DNA of 64,000 nt from Catenaria anguillulae PL171 (taxonomy: Eukaryota > Blastocladiomycota > Blastocladiomycetes > Blastocladiales > Catenariaceae). Below are positions 1 to 11,269 of the stretch, in pieces (the first letter of the stretch is position 1; each line of letters opens with the position of its first letter). The stretch spans positions 186,001-250,000 of the forward strand of contig MCFL01000033.1 in NCBI GenBank assembly GCA_002102555.1, given 5' to 3'. The position numbers were made by a program, and so were the translations under genes. The notes below the pieces were generated by a model. The model was given only the letters and a program-made list of their open reading frames with translations. It ran no database searches and was not told where the DNA came from.

Positions 1-971
1 TATGTGGGCCGAGCCTGCTTGTGTGGAGAATGAAGGGAAAATGAATCAGCAAACCAACGATGCGTGTTGCGAGCAAAGATTCGACGACGAACCGCCAAGT
101 TCAACTTCAGGTCAAGGAGATTGCAAGACGGTTTCGACCAAGGAGGCAAAGTTAAACAGGAATGGCCAATATGCTGACACAAATCGGCACACGGGCAAGG
201 AATAGGAGGAGTCTACCTGTGGCGTGGCGGCGGAGAGGCGTGGGGTTGAAGTTAGCGAAACTGGACTGAAATGTGGAGGCGACGACGGCTAGAGTTGGGC
301 GCATGTCTGGCTCATGGTGGGTCCATGGTGCATCGTCATTCATGAAAAAGCATATTGCATTCGACGTTGATGGCAGGATGCCACTCAGGCACGGGTGGTT
401 GTGCGAGACGAAAACGGCCGCGAGACATGGCGGTCGGTGGTGGACATGGATGCCAATACACCACATGCAGGACAGGATGGCGGGGAATACATGCCTGATT
501 GCGAATGAGGGGGACAGGTGCAATACGATTCGCAACTGCTACTGCTACTGCTACTGTAGGATGAGAAGCGAACTTGAAAACTTGAAGCGGGAATGGGAAT
601 GCATTCCATCAACCGTCAACTGTCAACCGTCAACCAACCAAGAGAGACGAGTTGACTCAAAGAAGTTTGAAGGTTGGCCCGTCCCCAACAAGCCTCGACA
701 CTTGCGGCGTGCGTGCGTGTGGCGGCTGTTTCGTCCATGGTGATCACAAGTACAAGGTTGGACATGGACCGACACAGCAACCGTGCACGTGAGTGGCTGC
801 CAAACACTTTTTTTTGGACTCATTTGGGCGAATTCCCAGGACGCCTCGCGTGGAATTTGTGAGGATTCCTCTCTGCAGCCTGCGCCGACAATCTTCGACA
901 TTCGACTCGAAAACCGGAAAATCACACTTCGAAAAAATATTCAATTTCCGTTCCGTAAATTGCATACATTA
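1..971. other. Left-edge stretch without a recognised gene
   Basis: The open frames here are short, overlap on both strands and resemble no family I know. The only local structure is a short CTACTG-type microsatellite near 536-556. The last few hundred bases are presumably the promoter and 5' leader of the BED/polyQ gene that begins near 972. Confidence 0.5.
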
Positions 972-2949
972 ATGTTGCCAAAGCTCCATCCAACCACGGG
1001 CAACATGTATCACCAGCATGTCCAGCAACAGCAACAGCAGCACCAGCACCAGCACCAGCACCAGCAGCAGCAGTTTCTTCAGCAGCACCAACAGCACCAG
1101 CACTCGCTGGCCGCTGCGGCCGTCGCTGCTGCGGCTGCTGCCGCCACCGTAACCCACCAAGCACAGCTGCAGCAGCAGCACCAGCACCAGCAACAACAGC
1201 AACAGCAACCGCCTCTTCAGCACCCTTCGTCACGCCCAACCACCACCACTCCAAGCCAGCCACCTGCGCTCGCACCCACAAGCCTGCCCGTGGGCAGTGG
1301 CCCAACAAGCACCATCCACGGCACGCCGATCGACCCTTCCATCCACCGCCACCCAGCGCTGCTTGCCGCCTGTCCTCTACACCTGCACGCGCCGCACCTG
1401 CCCACGCTCATCAAGCCGCGCGGCCGTCCGCTCAACCCGCTGTGGATGTTTTTCAAGCGCATTGCCGCCACGCCACGTCACGCCGACGGACCTGCGTCGT
1501 CGGGCCACTCGCACGCGCAATGTGTGCAGCCTGGGTGTGGCCAGATCATGAGCGATGCAAAGGCACGCATGTTGGCCGCGCACTTGTGGGGTGGGAAATG
1601 CGCTAGTCCCGATGTCAGGGATCCACGCGTCGTAGCGTGGTTGACCGAGTGGCGCAGGCAGGTCAAGGTCAATGAGGCGGGCGAGTGGGTCAGTGAGGCG
1701 AGCGAGGATCCAAAGCCCAGTACGTCTTTCTCCTTTATACAGCAAGCCGTTGATCTATCCCATACACTAAAACTTGCATTTTCCCTTTGCCATGTATTGA
1801 ACAGGGAAACGCAAATCACGCGCGTCCAAGCGCGCTCGGACCGACGCGGACGATGACGGGGACGGCAATGACGACTCCAATGGTAACTCTCAGGCCCATT
1901 CAACCCTCAATCTGGCGGCCGGTACTAGCAACAACGCATCCGCGTCATCGGCCTTTGACTCGTCGAGCTTGTCTGCGTTTGGCTCTGTACCCTCACTCGC
2001 CACCTCGACCCCATCGGGTTCGGCGCGATTCCATGCGACCCCTGGGTCACCCTCCATCGCCTCACTTCTCCTGCCACCCAACGTGCCGCCACCAACCGTC
2101 CAATCCCAAAGCCACACGTACGCCACGACCACCACCACGACGCCCAACTCTGCCGCGGCCTACCTCGCCTCAACCAACCCTGCGCCTCCTCCTCCTCCCC
2201 TACCGCCGCAAGCCGGCCCCGCCTACCCAACCCCGCCCACGCCCTCGCTCCCGCACTTGTCACTCTCTTCCACACTCACCCACCACGCGCACTTGTCGCT
2301 GGTGCGCTGGATGCTGCACTATCATTTACCCATGGACGCATTCACACATCCGTCGTTTGTCGAATTTCTGCATCTCGTCAACCCAACCGTGCCCTCGCCG
2401 TCACGCGACCTGGTGCAATTTGGGCTGGTGCCAGTCTTGGCACACGAGGAGACACGCAATGCCATGCATTTTGCACAACATGCGGCCGCGGCCATGGGCA
2501 TGGGCATGCGTGCTCGGCCCACAACTGCCCTGACGGCCACGGCTACCGCAACGACCACGACGACGGGCGAGCACGAGGCGCGGCGCCGTGACCCCCAAGC
2601 AAGTGGTGCGGCGAGCGACAAGGTGGCACGCAGACCGGGGACGAGCGCAACCGCCCCCGCGGCGGGCCCTGGCGCGGGTGATGAGGATGAGGCCAGTGTC
2701 AGAGAGGCCGCCAGAGCGGCGGTGGCTTTGGCGGCCGCTCAGCAGGCGCAAAGGGCTGCGGTTCAGGAGCAACAGCAACAGCAACAGCAGGCGAATCAGG
2801 GGCAGCACGGGCAGGCGAGAGATAGTGGTGGGCAGCGGCAAGGGCAGGAGCAGCACCAGCAACAGCAGCAGCACCAGCAACAGCACCAACAACAGCAGCA
2901 GGAGGATGACATGGATCGGCGCGCGTTGGGCATGTTGGGGTTGTTGTAG
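972..2949 (+). CDS. BED-finger, polyglutamine nuclear protein with a hAT-transposase-like segment
   Basis: Two exons, 972-1719 and 1805-2949, flank an 85 bp GTACGT...ACAG intron and give about 630 residues. After a long Gln/His run comes RGRPLNPLWMFFKRI, then a CVQPGC pair and an H-x5-C pair, which fits a BED-type zinc finger. The splice junction builds a basic RKRKSRASKRAR stretch, a likely nuclear signal. Around 2280-2460 the segment with LPMDAFTHPSFVEFL and NPTVPSPSR resembles the N-terminal core of hAT transposases (a pocket before 'P-F..F'). The tail returns to poly-Q. No DDE/RNase H domain or terminal repeats are seen, so this looks like a domesticated, ZBED-like DNA-binding protein. 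The start is chosen as the first ATG after upstream stop-free sequence; 1005 is an alternative. Confidence 0.65.
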
Positions 2950-3108
2950 TTTGGGTCCGAGTTGTTTTGTTTTCTTGATTTATTTATTTATTCATCTACA
3001 TTTTGTGTCCATGTGTCTCACTGATACATTTTTTTTCCTGTCTTCTTGCATGACCTCGAGGGTGGTCCATCACATGAAATCTATTCACACAACGGCTATG
3101 ATACGTAG

Positions 3109-4236
3109 TTAAATCCTCACGACCCTCCCCAACCCACGTTGAGCAACATCCATGCCCCACCTTACGACCCCATGCACGGCGCCCATGCACACATACACGC
3201 CGCCCACAATGCCCGCCATGCGCACCATAAACTTTGGCAACGACTCCTGCCCCGTGGCCGTGATGCTCACAGCAATGGGCTCAAACGCGTACCGGAAAAA
3301 GATGCCCGGAATGCCCTGCTCAGCTTGCGAGTTGGGCGTCAGCAGTTTCTTGTGGTCCGTGACGGCGTATTGGTTGGTAGAGAGGTGCAAGGACCCCGAG
3401 GTGTAGGTTGAGGGGACAATGGACAGAAAGTATTGATACATTTCGAAATCTGGCGTGTCACTTGTTAGTTGGAAGAAAAAAAGCCACACACGAGGCAAAT
3501 CTCGAATCGCCAGATCCGTACTCGTCAAGCTCACCTCATACCCGCCCGCCAACGGATTGGCCAACTGCAGCCCAGCACTGGACGATGCAGCCGCATGGTG
3601 GTGGTTGTTGCCGCTCGTGCTGCTTGCACTGCCTGTTGCTCCAATTTCGGTGGCGCCAAACGCAAACTGGTCCACGCGATGCGTAAAGTTGATGGCCTCA
3701 TGAGGGACATGCAACTGGCCCGCATACGCATGGCCCAGGGCCGTGATGTGCACATTGCCCGCGACCTTGGTGATGGCAAACGCGCCACGCATGCGGCACG
3801 CCGTTGCTTGATCGGCAGGCACAGGTGTCCCAGCACTTGTCGAAGTGGCGTGTGCGCCAAATGCCACAGGACCGTCTGGCCGCTGGCCGTGCAAGTACAC
3901 CCCGGCGGTGGAAAACAAGGTCGGGATGCGCTCGACCGTGTTGCCGACATGCAACGCCGTCCCCGACACATCGTACACGTCCATGGTCACATACTCGCAC
4001 TTCATGGCCACGGTCACGTCAACCGTCACGTCAATGGATTGGCGCAGTGTTGGGTCCACGATGAACTTGTAGTCATGGTGGATGGCCAGAAACCGTGCCG
4101 TTTCCGAGATGGCTAGCAGGCACAGCAAGGACGAGACAACCAGGGACGTGAGGGCGCCCGATTTGGACCGCACCAGGAAGGCGTCATCGATTTTCGGGAA
4201 GGCGTCGAGCGTGGAGAGCGATTTGACGAGGCGCAT
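3109..4236 (-). CDS. ERGIC2: ERGIC2/Erv41-like COPII vesicle cargo receptor
   Basis: The protein opens with an LSTLDAFPKIDDAF motif followed by a membrane segment (SLVVSSLLCLLAIS), as in the ERGIC N-terminal domain. It ends with YQYFLSIVPSTY, GIPGIFFRYAFEPI and a second hydrophobic segment (MAGIVGGVYVCMGAVHGVV), the signature of the Erv41/ERGIC2 family that cycles between ER and Golgi with Erv46/ERGIC3. The reading frame is open throughout, but an internal stretch not found in the family is removed by an 81 bp GTATGA...ACAAG intron (3461-3541), an exact multiple of three. Spliced length is about 348 aa. The start at 4236 fits the family N-terminus; the frame runs further upstream without homology. 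Confidence 0.85.
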   Translation of the reverse strand: MRLVKSLSTLDAFPKIDDAFLVRSKSGALTSLVVSSLLCLLAISETARFLAIHHDYKFIVDPTLRQSIDVTVDVTVAMKCEYVTMDVYDVSGTALHVGNTVERIPTLFSTAGVYLHGQRPDGPVAFGAHATSTSAGTPVPADQATACRMRGAFAITKVAGNVHITALGHAYAGQLHVPHEAINFTHRVDQFAFGATEIGATGSASSTSGNNHHHAAASSSAGLQLANPLAGGYEVSLTSTDLAIRDLPRVWLFFFQLTSDTPDFEMYQYFLSIVPSTYTSGSLHLSTNQYAVTDHKKLLTPNSQAEQGIPGIFFRYAFEPIAVSITATGQESLPKFMVRMAGIVGGVYVCMGAVHGVVRWGMDVAQRGLGRVVRI

Positions 4237-4490
4237 TGTGTAAAGAAGAAGATTTCCATTGATTTCTGAAAGAGCCCGATATTTTTGGTAACTTTTGGCG
4301 AAATCCGAAAACTCATCTCCGGACCGCCGATCGGACGCGCCATTCCACCCGTCCATCACACGACACCCCAACCCAACGAGCGGTTCCAACTTCCAACACG
4401 AAATCCCTTCATTCTTACTAATCCATAGTTTCGTGCTTCATCCACATTGTCCCGTCACAAGACACAATCACGAGTCACATTTAGTCAAAC
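4237..4490. promoter_or_regulatory. Divergent intergenic region, ERGIC2 and QDPR
   Basis: This 254 bp stretch separates two start codons facing away from each other and must hold both promoters. I see no clear TATA box or repeated motif. Confidence 0.4.
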
Positions 4491-5216
4491 ATGTCTCCCA
4501 AGCTCGCCCTTGTCTACGGCGGCGCCGGTGCCCTCGGCCGCGCCATCGTCACGCACTTCCAGTCCAAGCTGCCCGGATGGTCGGTCGTCTCGGTGGACCG
4601 TGCCGTCAACTCGGACGCCTCCCTCAACATCACTGCGCCTCCCGGCGCCTCGTGGACCGATACCCGTCAACTCATTGCGTCTTCCCTGCCCAAGGACACC
4701 AAGCACCTGGACGCCATCATCTGCGTTGCCGGCGGCTGGCAGGGCGGCTCTGCGTCATCGCCCGATTTCTTAAGCTCGGTGGAAACCTCACTGACGCAAT
4801 CCGTGCAAACCTCGGCCATTGCCGCTGCACTTGCCGCACAATACCTGCGCCCGCACGGGGGATTGCTGGTGCTCACGGGGTCGCATGCCGCGCTGGCGCC
4901 CACGCCCGGCATGATTGGATATGGACTGGCCAAGGCCGCAGTGCATCATTTGGTGCAATCGCTTGGAGCGCCAAACTCGGGCATGCCCGAGGGAGCCAAA
5001 GCCGTAGCCATTTTGCCGGCAACGCTCGATACGCCTGCGAATCGTGCGGGCATGCCAAAGGCCGATTTCAGTTCGTGGACGCCTGTGGAGGAGGTGGCGG
5101 GCAAGATTGGCAAATGGGCCAGTGGCGACGAGGACATTCAGAGTGGCAGTTTGGTCAGTTTGGTGACGAGTCGTGGCGAGACAAAGTGGACCGTGGCCAG
5201 TGGGCTCATGTCCTAA
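4491..5216 (+). CDS. QDPR: Quinoid dihydropteridine reductase
   Basis: A 241-residue intronless short-chain dehydrogenase. The cofactor-binding YGGAGALG loop is at residues 9-16 and the catalytic pair sits in GYGLAK (Tyr144, Lys148). Length and the VCVAGGWQGG-like block (ICVAGGWQGG) match dihydropteridine reductases, which regenerate tetrahydropterins from the quinonoid dihydro form with NADH. The enzyme is cytosolic. In fungi that keep it, it supports pterin-dependent hydroxylases or pterin salvage. The frame is clean from start to stop. Confidence 0.92.
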   Translation: MSPKLALVYGGAGALGRAIVTHFQSKLPGWSVVSVDRAVNSDASLNITAPPGASWTDTRQLIASSLPKDTKHLDAIICVAGGWQGGSASSPDFLSSVETSLTQSVQTSAIAAALAAQYLRPHGGLLVLTGSHAALAPTPGMIGYGLAKAAVHHLVQSLGAPNSGMPEGAKAVAILPATLDTPANRAGMPKADFSSWTPVEEVAGKIGKWASGDEDIQSGSLVSLVTSRGETKWTVASGLMS

Positions 5217-5292
5217 GTAAGTCGGCCTCATGGGCATCATGTGGCTATTGCCTTGACATGTGTATTCCCCCCCATTCTTCATTCCTTCCAAT

Positions 5293-5835
5293 TTACTTGC
5301 TCTGATCCACAACAGGCAACACGCTCCAATCCTCCAGCTCTGGCGGAAAGTTTGCTGGCGGCTGTGATATCCAGTTGAATCGAGCGTCAGTCGCACGGTT
5401 GCAGGAACACACACACAATCTCTCTCTGTCATGAATATACATACCTTGTCCCGCAGCTCCCACACGCTCAACGAACTGGGTTTTTCTTTTTCCTGCTTTG
5501 CTAACATGGCCTCGCGCTCATCCACCAAGCGCTTCATTTCGTCCTGGGGCTTTGTCTTGATCTTGATGCAAAACTTGAAGTGGTCCCACTTCGCAGAGCA
5601 ATCGGCACGCTGGCCGTACCGGTAGTAGGAGAGCGCTTGGTAGTGCAAGGCTAGGAAAACCCCAAGAACGGTGTCAGTGCCAGCCAGGGATCGAGGGGGG
5701 CAGAGGTCATCATCAATAACTAGAACAGCAGAGGGAGCGAGCGAGGGCCAGCGTACAGTAGCAAGTGTAGACCTTGCCGAGGGCATCCGAGATGGAGTAC
5801 CGGTCGGGGATGGGCTGGTCGGTCGGTGACGGCAT
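5293..5835 (-). CDS. UPF0545/DUF3128 (Emi1-like) small Cys protein
   Basis: Three exons, 5757-5835, 5445-5650 and 5293-5361, with introns of 106 and 83 bp, build a 117-residue protein. The core reads YTCYSLHYQALSYYRYG, then DCSAKWDHFKFC, then VWELRDKPPANFPP. This Cys/Trp pattern is that of the DUF3128 family (yeast Emi1, human C22orf39), thought to be twin-cysteine intermembrane-space or cytosolic proteins of poorly known role. All splice sites are GT-AG and phases agree. The start at 5835 is the first ATG that keeps the frame. Confidence 0.75.
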
Positions 5836-6228
5836 TTCTTTCCTGTTGGGTTGGTTGGTGCGAGTGAGTGTCTGTCGAGCTTTCGTTGTCGTTAGCCTCT
5901 GACCACAAGACAAGGCCCAAGGCCCGGGAGGGTTGTTGGTAATTCTGGATAGAAAGATACAGTGTCGCTTGCGAAATGCTCACAGTGGGTTGAGTTGCTT
6001 CACATACATGGATGGTGGGAATGCAAAGTGTATAGTGTTGGATCAGAAACTTGGCTGTCTCGCATCTGGCCATGGCTGCCCCCCTCCATCGACACCGCGA
6101 ACAACATGAATATGTATACTAGTACTGCTCGATGAATGTATTGACTACACACACATGTACAGAATCACACCCAACCAACCAACACAAGTCCTATCCTCGT
6201 TCCGTTCATATGTAAATATGTACAATCA
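5836..6228. other. Intergenic region between the Emi1-like gene and the MFS gene
   Basis: About 390 bp: the promoter side of the Emi1-like gene and the 3' end of the MFS gene. No other gene is evident. Confidence 0.4.
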
Positions 6229-7699
6229 TTACTCCTTGTCCACCTGCCCCTGCCCCTCCCCATCCGCTGGCACCGCACTCACATCCCCCATACTTCCCGC
6301 CGCCACCACTCTCCCTCTGCGTCTCAAATAAACATCAAGCCCGAGCGTTGCCACCAGCGCCATGCCCGCCATGGGCACGAGCCAATAAAAGTTGTGCGTG
6401 TACAGCTGACGAGCCGGTTTGCCCGCATCCCTTGCGTCATGGACCAGCGTGTTGAACACGGAGCCGCCAAGCACGCCGGCAAGCGACCAGGCAGTGAGTG
6501 CGGCGCCGTACAGCGGGGACGAGCGTACTGCGCCAAAGAGGTCGCCGAGGATGCCCGGGAGCAGCCCGAACGAGGCGCCGTATGCACTAGAAACGTAGGT
6601 GGCGATCACTCAGTGAGTGGGAAAAACAAAGTGGGAGAGGAGAGGAAGACGAATCAACCAACCTGGTCAAGATCCAAACGCCCGCACAAAACATGCCCAC
6701 GGAGCCCACCTCGGTCTCAATGCTCGCCACAACCAGGCCCAAGCCCAAACACTGCGTGAGTGCCACGGCCATCCACACACGACTGCGGCCCAACTTGTCT
6801 GAAATGGCGCCAAACCCTGCGCGGCCAGCAACGTTGAAGAGTCCATTGACGGCAACAATGATAGCGGCCGAGTCGGCAGACAGCCCAAAGATGGACTTCA
6901 CCATGTCTGCAATTTTGGACAGCATGGCTAGGCCCGATGTGATGCCAAACAAAAACGTCAAGTAAACGAGGACAAACGGCGGCGACTTGATATCTGCCCA
7001 AACAGACGATGGTGTTGAGGTGGAGTTGTTTGCTGCCGCCGTGTCCTCTGGCTTGTTGTCTGCATCCGGTTGTGCACTGTTGGGCGGCATTTCCAGCACC
7101 ATGGCCAGCGGCAACTGCACACACGCATACACGCCGCCCAACACCAAGAACCCATTCCCAACCCCGACGCTGCCAATCAACGCCGTACCCGCAAAACTGC
7201 CCACTACTGCCCCCGCACCAAACCCTGCCACCACAACGCCAGCGGCAAATCCGCGCTGGTCTGGGAACCACCGCCCCGTAGTTGCCACAGGAATCAGGTA
7301 CGCCAGTCCCGTGCCAATGCCGCCCATGACGCCAAACCCAGACACGAGCACGGGGACCGAAGTGGCCAATCCGGCGGCAACGTGCGCGAGTGCAAACAAG
7401 ACGCAGCCGAAAAGCGTGGGTCGCCGAGGACCAAAGCGCGCAAGGGCGCGCGGGGCAATGAGGGCCGCCGACAGACCCAAAAGCGCAATGTGGGTGAAGA
7501 AGGCGAGCGAGATTGAGTCGGGCGTTGTCGACAGCCGGGTTGCGAGCGAAGCGTTGAACACGGAAAAGGCATAGAGCGTGCCGAGACACAGTTGGATCAG
7601 GCACGAGGCGGCGAGGATGCGCCATCGGGTGGGGTTGGCGATGGTGGCAAGGTCGGCGGCCGAGAGGGCCGGCCGAGTGGGACAGGAAGAAGATGTCAT
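6229..7699 (-). CDS. MFS transporter, oxalate/formate (OxlT)-like family
   Basis: Exons 6663-7699 and 6229-6586, joined across a 76 bp intron, encode 464 residues with about twelve hydrophobic segments. The family pattern is LGTLYAFSVFNASL in TM1, ARFGPRRPTLFG in the TM2-3 loop, GTGLAYLIPVATTGRWFPDQRG around TM4-5 and GAISDKLGRSRVW in the second half. This matches the oxalate:formate antiporter / monocarboxylate-like branch (TC 2.A.1.11). A charged, Ser/Thr-rich loop separates the two six-helix bundles. Substrate cannot be read from the sequence. It probably sits in the plasma or vacuolar membrane. Confidence 0.82.
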
Positions 7700-8613
7700 G
7701 GCAATTAGAGATGGTTGTGGGAATGAAGATTAAGATGGATCGGTATTGGTTCATCAAGATCTGGTCAGCATTGCGGATGCATTTTGAAATCCTTGGGGAG
7801 AGCGAACGAAACAGAGAGTGTCTGTCCGACTTTTGAAGGAATGAGGAGACAAAAGAAAAGTTTAGCTCCAATTTGCACGAGGCCAGATCGCTTTTCTTAG
7901 CAACAACGTTTGTGCAGGCAGCCTGATTGGTGCCATGTTCGCCTCTTCATTCATCGTCCCTAACAATCGAACGGTTGAGGAACACTTGTCGAAATGTTAG
8001 GAACAAACAAACCGTTTTTCCTTGTCCACAACCTGGCCGTGATCATGTCAATTGATATGCGTGGGGTCGCCGGCAGTGGGAACATGAAAGGCAACAGAGA
8101 GTAAGACGCCGGCCAACAGAATGGAATGCTGCCTACATCTACCGACATCGCACTTTTCGCACGCAACCAACTTGGCGCCTCGACTTAAATGCAACCACAG
8201 ACGGGAGGAAGGAGGACGGGACCAGGTGAATGGTTGACGCTCGCATGCAAACGCTCATGCATACGCATGAGCACTTCGCCAAGTACAAGCATAGGTACGG
8301 CCAACTACCTCGTCAAACCAGTCGTTGCACGCCATGCTCACCATCTGCTCCTGTGGGACTGTTATCGGGCATTGAGGTCCATTGGGGAAGATAAGAGGTT
8401 CGGGTTGGAAGAAAGCGACGAGCAGGAAGCATTGTGACCATGGAGCGTTGGTCGACTCCTGCAGAAAGTCACGACTGTGATGAACAATTCGTCTGAGTGC
8501 AACAGCATCCAGCCGAAAAACTGGTAAGTGCCAGGTAGACTGCCTTGTTGAGAATGTATGTCAAACGCATGCTTAATACATATACATGAGTTGTACCATA
8601 CCGTCCACAATAT
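7700..8613. other. Intergenic, 0.9 kb
   Basis: This holds the promoter side of the MFS gene and the 3' flank of the membrane-protein gene that ends at 8614. Open frames are short and unconvincing; no RNA gene was seen. Confidence 0.4.
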
Positions 8614-9401
8614 TCAAGCACCCTTGAGCTTGTACTTGAGCTTTTCCAACCCAAACACCTCCTCCGTCACACTGACCATGCTCCTGACAGCATACGCAAA
8701 CAAGCCATTGACCATGAAGGGAACCCCCCAAAACACCCGCTCCCAAGAATCCACCTTGTCCCAATCGGCACTCATGAGCGGCAACGCAAAGTTGATACCG
8801 GCCACCACGGTGCACGCAAACAAGTAGCGCATCAGCGTCAAGTTGCGTGCCCGCGCGGCCCAGTGATCAAACGGCTGGTCGGCCGGGTGTGTGTTGACCT
8901 TGACAATGTCGGTGACGAGCAGCACAAACAGGCCGAGGTATTGCACCAAAGTCAGCACGTAGGCGAGCGAGGGGAATGGGTGGTGGGCGAGGTCGACTTG
9001 CAGGATGGGAATGCCGGGCGAGCCCTTGATGAGCGACATGTACACTTGAGCGGCGGCCCTGTTGATTTCGTTTGGACACACAACCGGTCAGAAAGCGTGC
9101 ATGTGTGAAACAAGGATACTATGGATACGGACAAGATGACGAGCGGCAAGTTGAGAGCCACCATGATGGCCTTGAATGCCTGATCCACCTCGGACGACTC
9201 GGACAGGTACTTTTCAATGATCTCGTCCTGCTCCTGCTCGTCGAGGATGAGAGCGTCGGGCGACTCGTCTGCATTTGGGTCGATGGTCGAGTTTGCACGC
9301 TTGGCAAGGTACCGCTGGCGCATGGCGTCCTCGGTGCGCGAGTTTGCGCCCGCAGGCATGAGCGGGACCGTCTCTGGTTTCGGGGTGGCGAACGATGCCA
9401 T
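8614..9401 (-). CDS. Conserved-looking multi-pass membrane protein of unknown function
   Basis: Exon 9133-9401 and exon 8614-9058 flank a 74 bp intron whose donor (GTCCGT) is the only one keeping phase; together they give about 237 residues. A charged N-terminal half ends with LDEQEQDEIIEKYLSESSEV, followed by about four hydrophobic segments, among them LVQYLGLFVLLVTDIVKV and YLFACTVVAGINFALPL. The C-terminus is cytosolic-looking and basic (KLKYKLKGA). I do not recognise the family. The hydrophobic layout suggests an ER or Golgi resident protein, which is inference only. Confidence 0.6.
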
Positions 9402-9769
9402 GATGAAGCTTCAGTCTGAGTTGGGCTTGGAGTTGCGGGGCAACTGGGAATGGATCAGTACTTAGAGGGCGTGGATGGGAGGTTGCATAGGGTTGCCATG
9501 TATACTAATGCATATCAACGAGAGTCGTCGATACCGATACCGACCGGATCAACTTCAAGTAAAAATATGGCAACATGATGAGTAAGTCAGAAGTCAGACC
9601 GTCGAGTGGGCCGCCGATGGCCCATACGACGTGCAAAAAAAAACTGAAAGAAAAAAAAAAAGCGCAGACACACATATATTTATATCGCTGAAAGCAGAAG
9701 CACATTATTGCCCAATGATCATTCAAGTTTAAGTGTGTCGCTCTCAATCCTACAATCAATGCAAGCGAA
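9402..9769. promoter_or_regulatory. Divergent intergenic region upstream of ORC4
   Basis: About 370 bp between two divergent starts. It contains an A-rich tract near 9640-9660 and AT-rich sequence around 9676-9690 (ATATATTTATA), a possible TATA-like element for ORC4. Confidence 0.4.
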
Positions 9770-11065
9770 ATGACACGACGGCAATCCTCCTCGCACAAGC
9801 AAACCATCCTCGCCAACCTCGCGGGCCACAGCCACGGCCACGGCCACCGCCTCATTGGCCTCGACTCGCAACAGGACCAGCTCGTCACCTTGCTCGACCG
9901 CACCATCCACCACCACGAATCCAACTCGGTGCTGCTGCTGGGCCCGCATGCATCGGGCAAGTCGGCGCTGCTCGCCTCGTGTCTCGCACAAGTCGACGCC
10001 TCGCACTCGCTGTACCGCCTCGTCACGCTACACGGCCTCGTCCACACGGACGAAAAGCTCGCCTTCCGGTCTCTGGCGCATCAGCTCACCGTCACCGACG
10101 ACCAATTCGATGCCCAAAAGTTTGCATCCAATGCAGATGCACTCAGCTACCTGATCCGCACGTTAAGGTCGGGCAACGACACTTGGACACCCCTCGTGAT
10201 CGTGCTGGATGCATTTGACGAGTTTACGTTGCATCCAAAGCAAACGCTTCTGTACACGCTGCTCGACTCGGTACAGGGGCAGATGAACCCCATGGCCGTT
10301 GTGGGCGTGTCCACGCGGTTGGATGTCGTGTCCAACTTGGAAAAACGGGTCCGGTCACGCTTTTCGCATCGGACACTCGTCTTTCCTGCCTTGGCGCGGG
10401 ACCAGTTTAGGGAGGTGGTGCGTGCTTTGGTCGATGGAAATCCAGTGGTTGATGAGCAAGGGTTTGAGGACGAGATTGTCGATACCGTGCACGAGTTGAC
10501 GGCCAATGTCGCCGACATGTGTGCCGTGCTGCTGCCCGCCGTGCTGGCACTTGCCGATGACCAAGAAGATGGCGGGGATGACGAGGATCATTCCGAGGAC
10601 CGACACCTGCCAGCGTTACATTTGCCGACGATCCGTGCCTCGCTTCAATCTTGGTTACACCTCACTGCACCCTCATCCTTGCACCTGACCTACTTGCACC
10701 TCGCCATGCTGTCGACCATGTGCGCCCTCGCCGACCGCGGATTTGCCGTTTCGTCGACATCATCTGGCCCTGGCGCCGCCGGCCATTCAGTCACGTTTGC
10801 CATCTTGTTTGACGCCTACTCGACGTTTGCGAAAAAGCACCAGACACACGGGTCTCCCTCAGGCGTCGTCTTGATCAAGAAGCCCGTGGCGTACCGGGCC
10901 GTCAGTGAGCTGATTGAAGGCGGGTGGTTGACCATTGTTGGCGGCGCAGGAGAGGGCATGTTGCGCGAGTTTGTGCAGGTGGAGTTGGGCGTGTCGCTGG
11001 CTTTGGTCAAGGCCGTGGTGGCAAATCACGAGGCAAGTGTGCCTGCGTTGGGCCGGTGGGTGTAG
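9770..11065 (+). CDS. ORC4: Origin recognition complex subunit 4
   Basis: A single-exon 431-residue AAA+ protein. Walker A is GPHASGKS (residues 58-65) and Walker B is LVIVLDAFDEF (142-152). The sequence then gives VGVSTRLDVVSNLEKRVRSRF, the sensor-1 and arginine-finger region typical of ORC4, and a winged-helix-like C-terminal half with an acidic loop near residues 265-280. ORC4 binds next to ORC1 in the hexameric loader at replication origins in the nucleus; its arginine finger completes the ORC1 ATPase site. The frame is clean over 1.3 kb. Confidence 0.9.
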   Translation: MTRRQSSSHKQTILANLAGHSHGHGHRLIGLDSQQDQLVTLLDRTIHHHESNSVLLLGPHASGKSALLASCLAQVDASHSLYRLVTLHGLVHTDEKLAFRSLAHQLTVTDDQFDAQKFASNADALSYLIRTLRSGNDTWTPLVIVLDAFDEFTLHPKQTLLYTLLDSVQGQMNPMAVVGVSTRLDVVSNLEKRVRSRFSHRTLVFPALARDQFREVVRALVDGNPVVDEQGFEDEIVDTVHELTANVADMCAVLLPAVLALADDQEDGGDDEDHSEDRHLPALHLPTIRASLQSWLHLTAPSSLHLTYLHLAMLSTMCALADRGFAVSSTSSGPGAAGHSVTFAILFDAYSTFAKKHQTHGSPSGVVLIKKPVAYRAVSELIEGGWLTIVGGAGEGMLREFVQVELGVSLALVKAVVANHEASVPALGRWV

Positions 11066-11269
11066 CGTTCCCCACCGCCACTCCCGGCGAGAACAAATTG
11101 AGTGTGGACTGGCGTGATCTTGGATCGACATTGCGTGCTGTGTCCGCCAGCACGACGACCTCTCGTGAAGGGTACACACAAAATTCGAATGCATAGCCCC
11201 GTTTACGATGTTGTACATACATATTTATCATTTGATTGTTACTCTATGCAATACCGTTGAATCATCAAA

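Noticed and set aside
4788-5786. 332-codon minus-strand frame overlapping QDPR
   Set aside because: Only its first part coincides with the real Emi1-like exon; the rest is antisense to QDPR.
6717-7871. 384-codon minus-strand frame over the MFS gene
   Set aside because: Same strand but shifted frame; the other frame has transporter helices and motifs, this one is Arg/Cys/Trp-rich noise.
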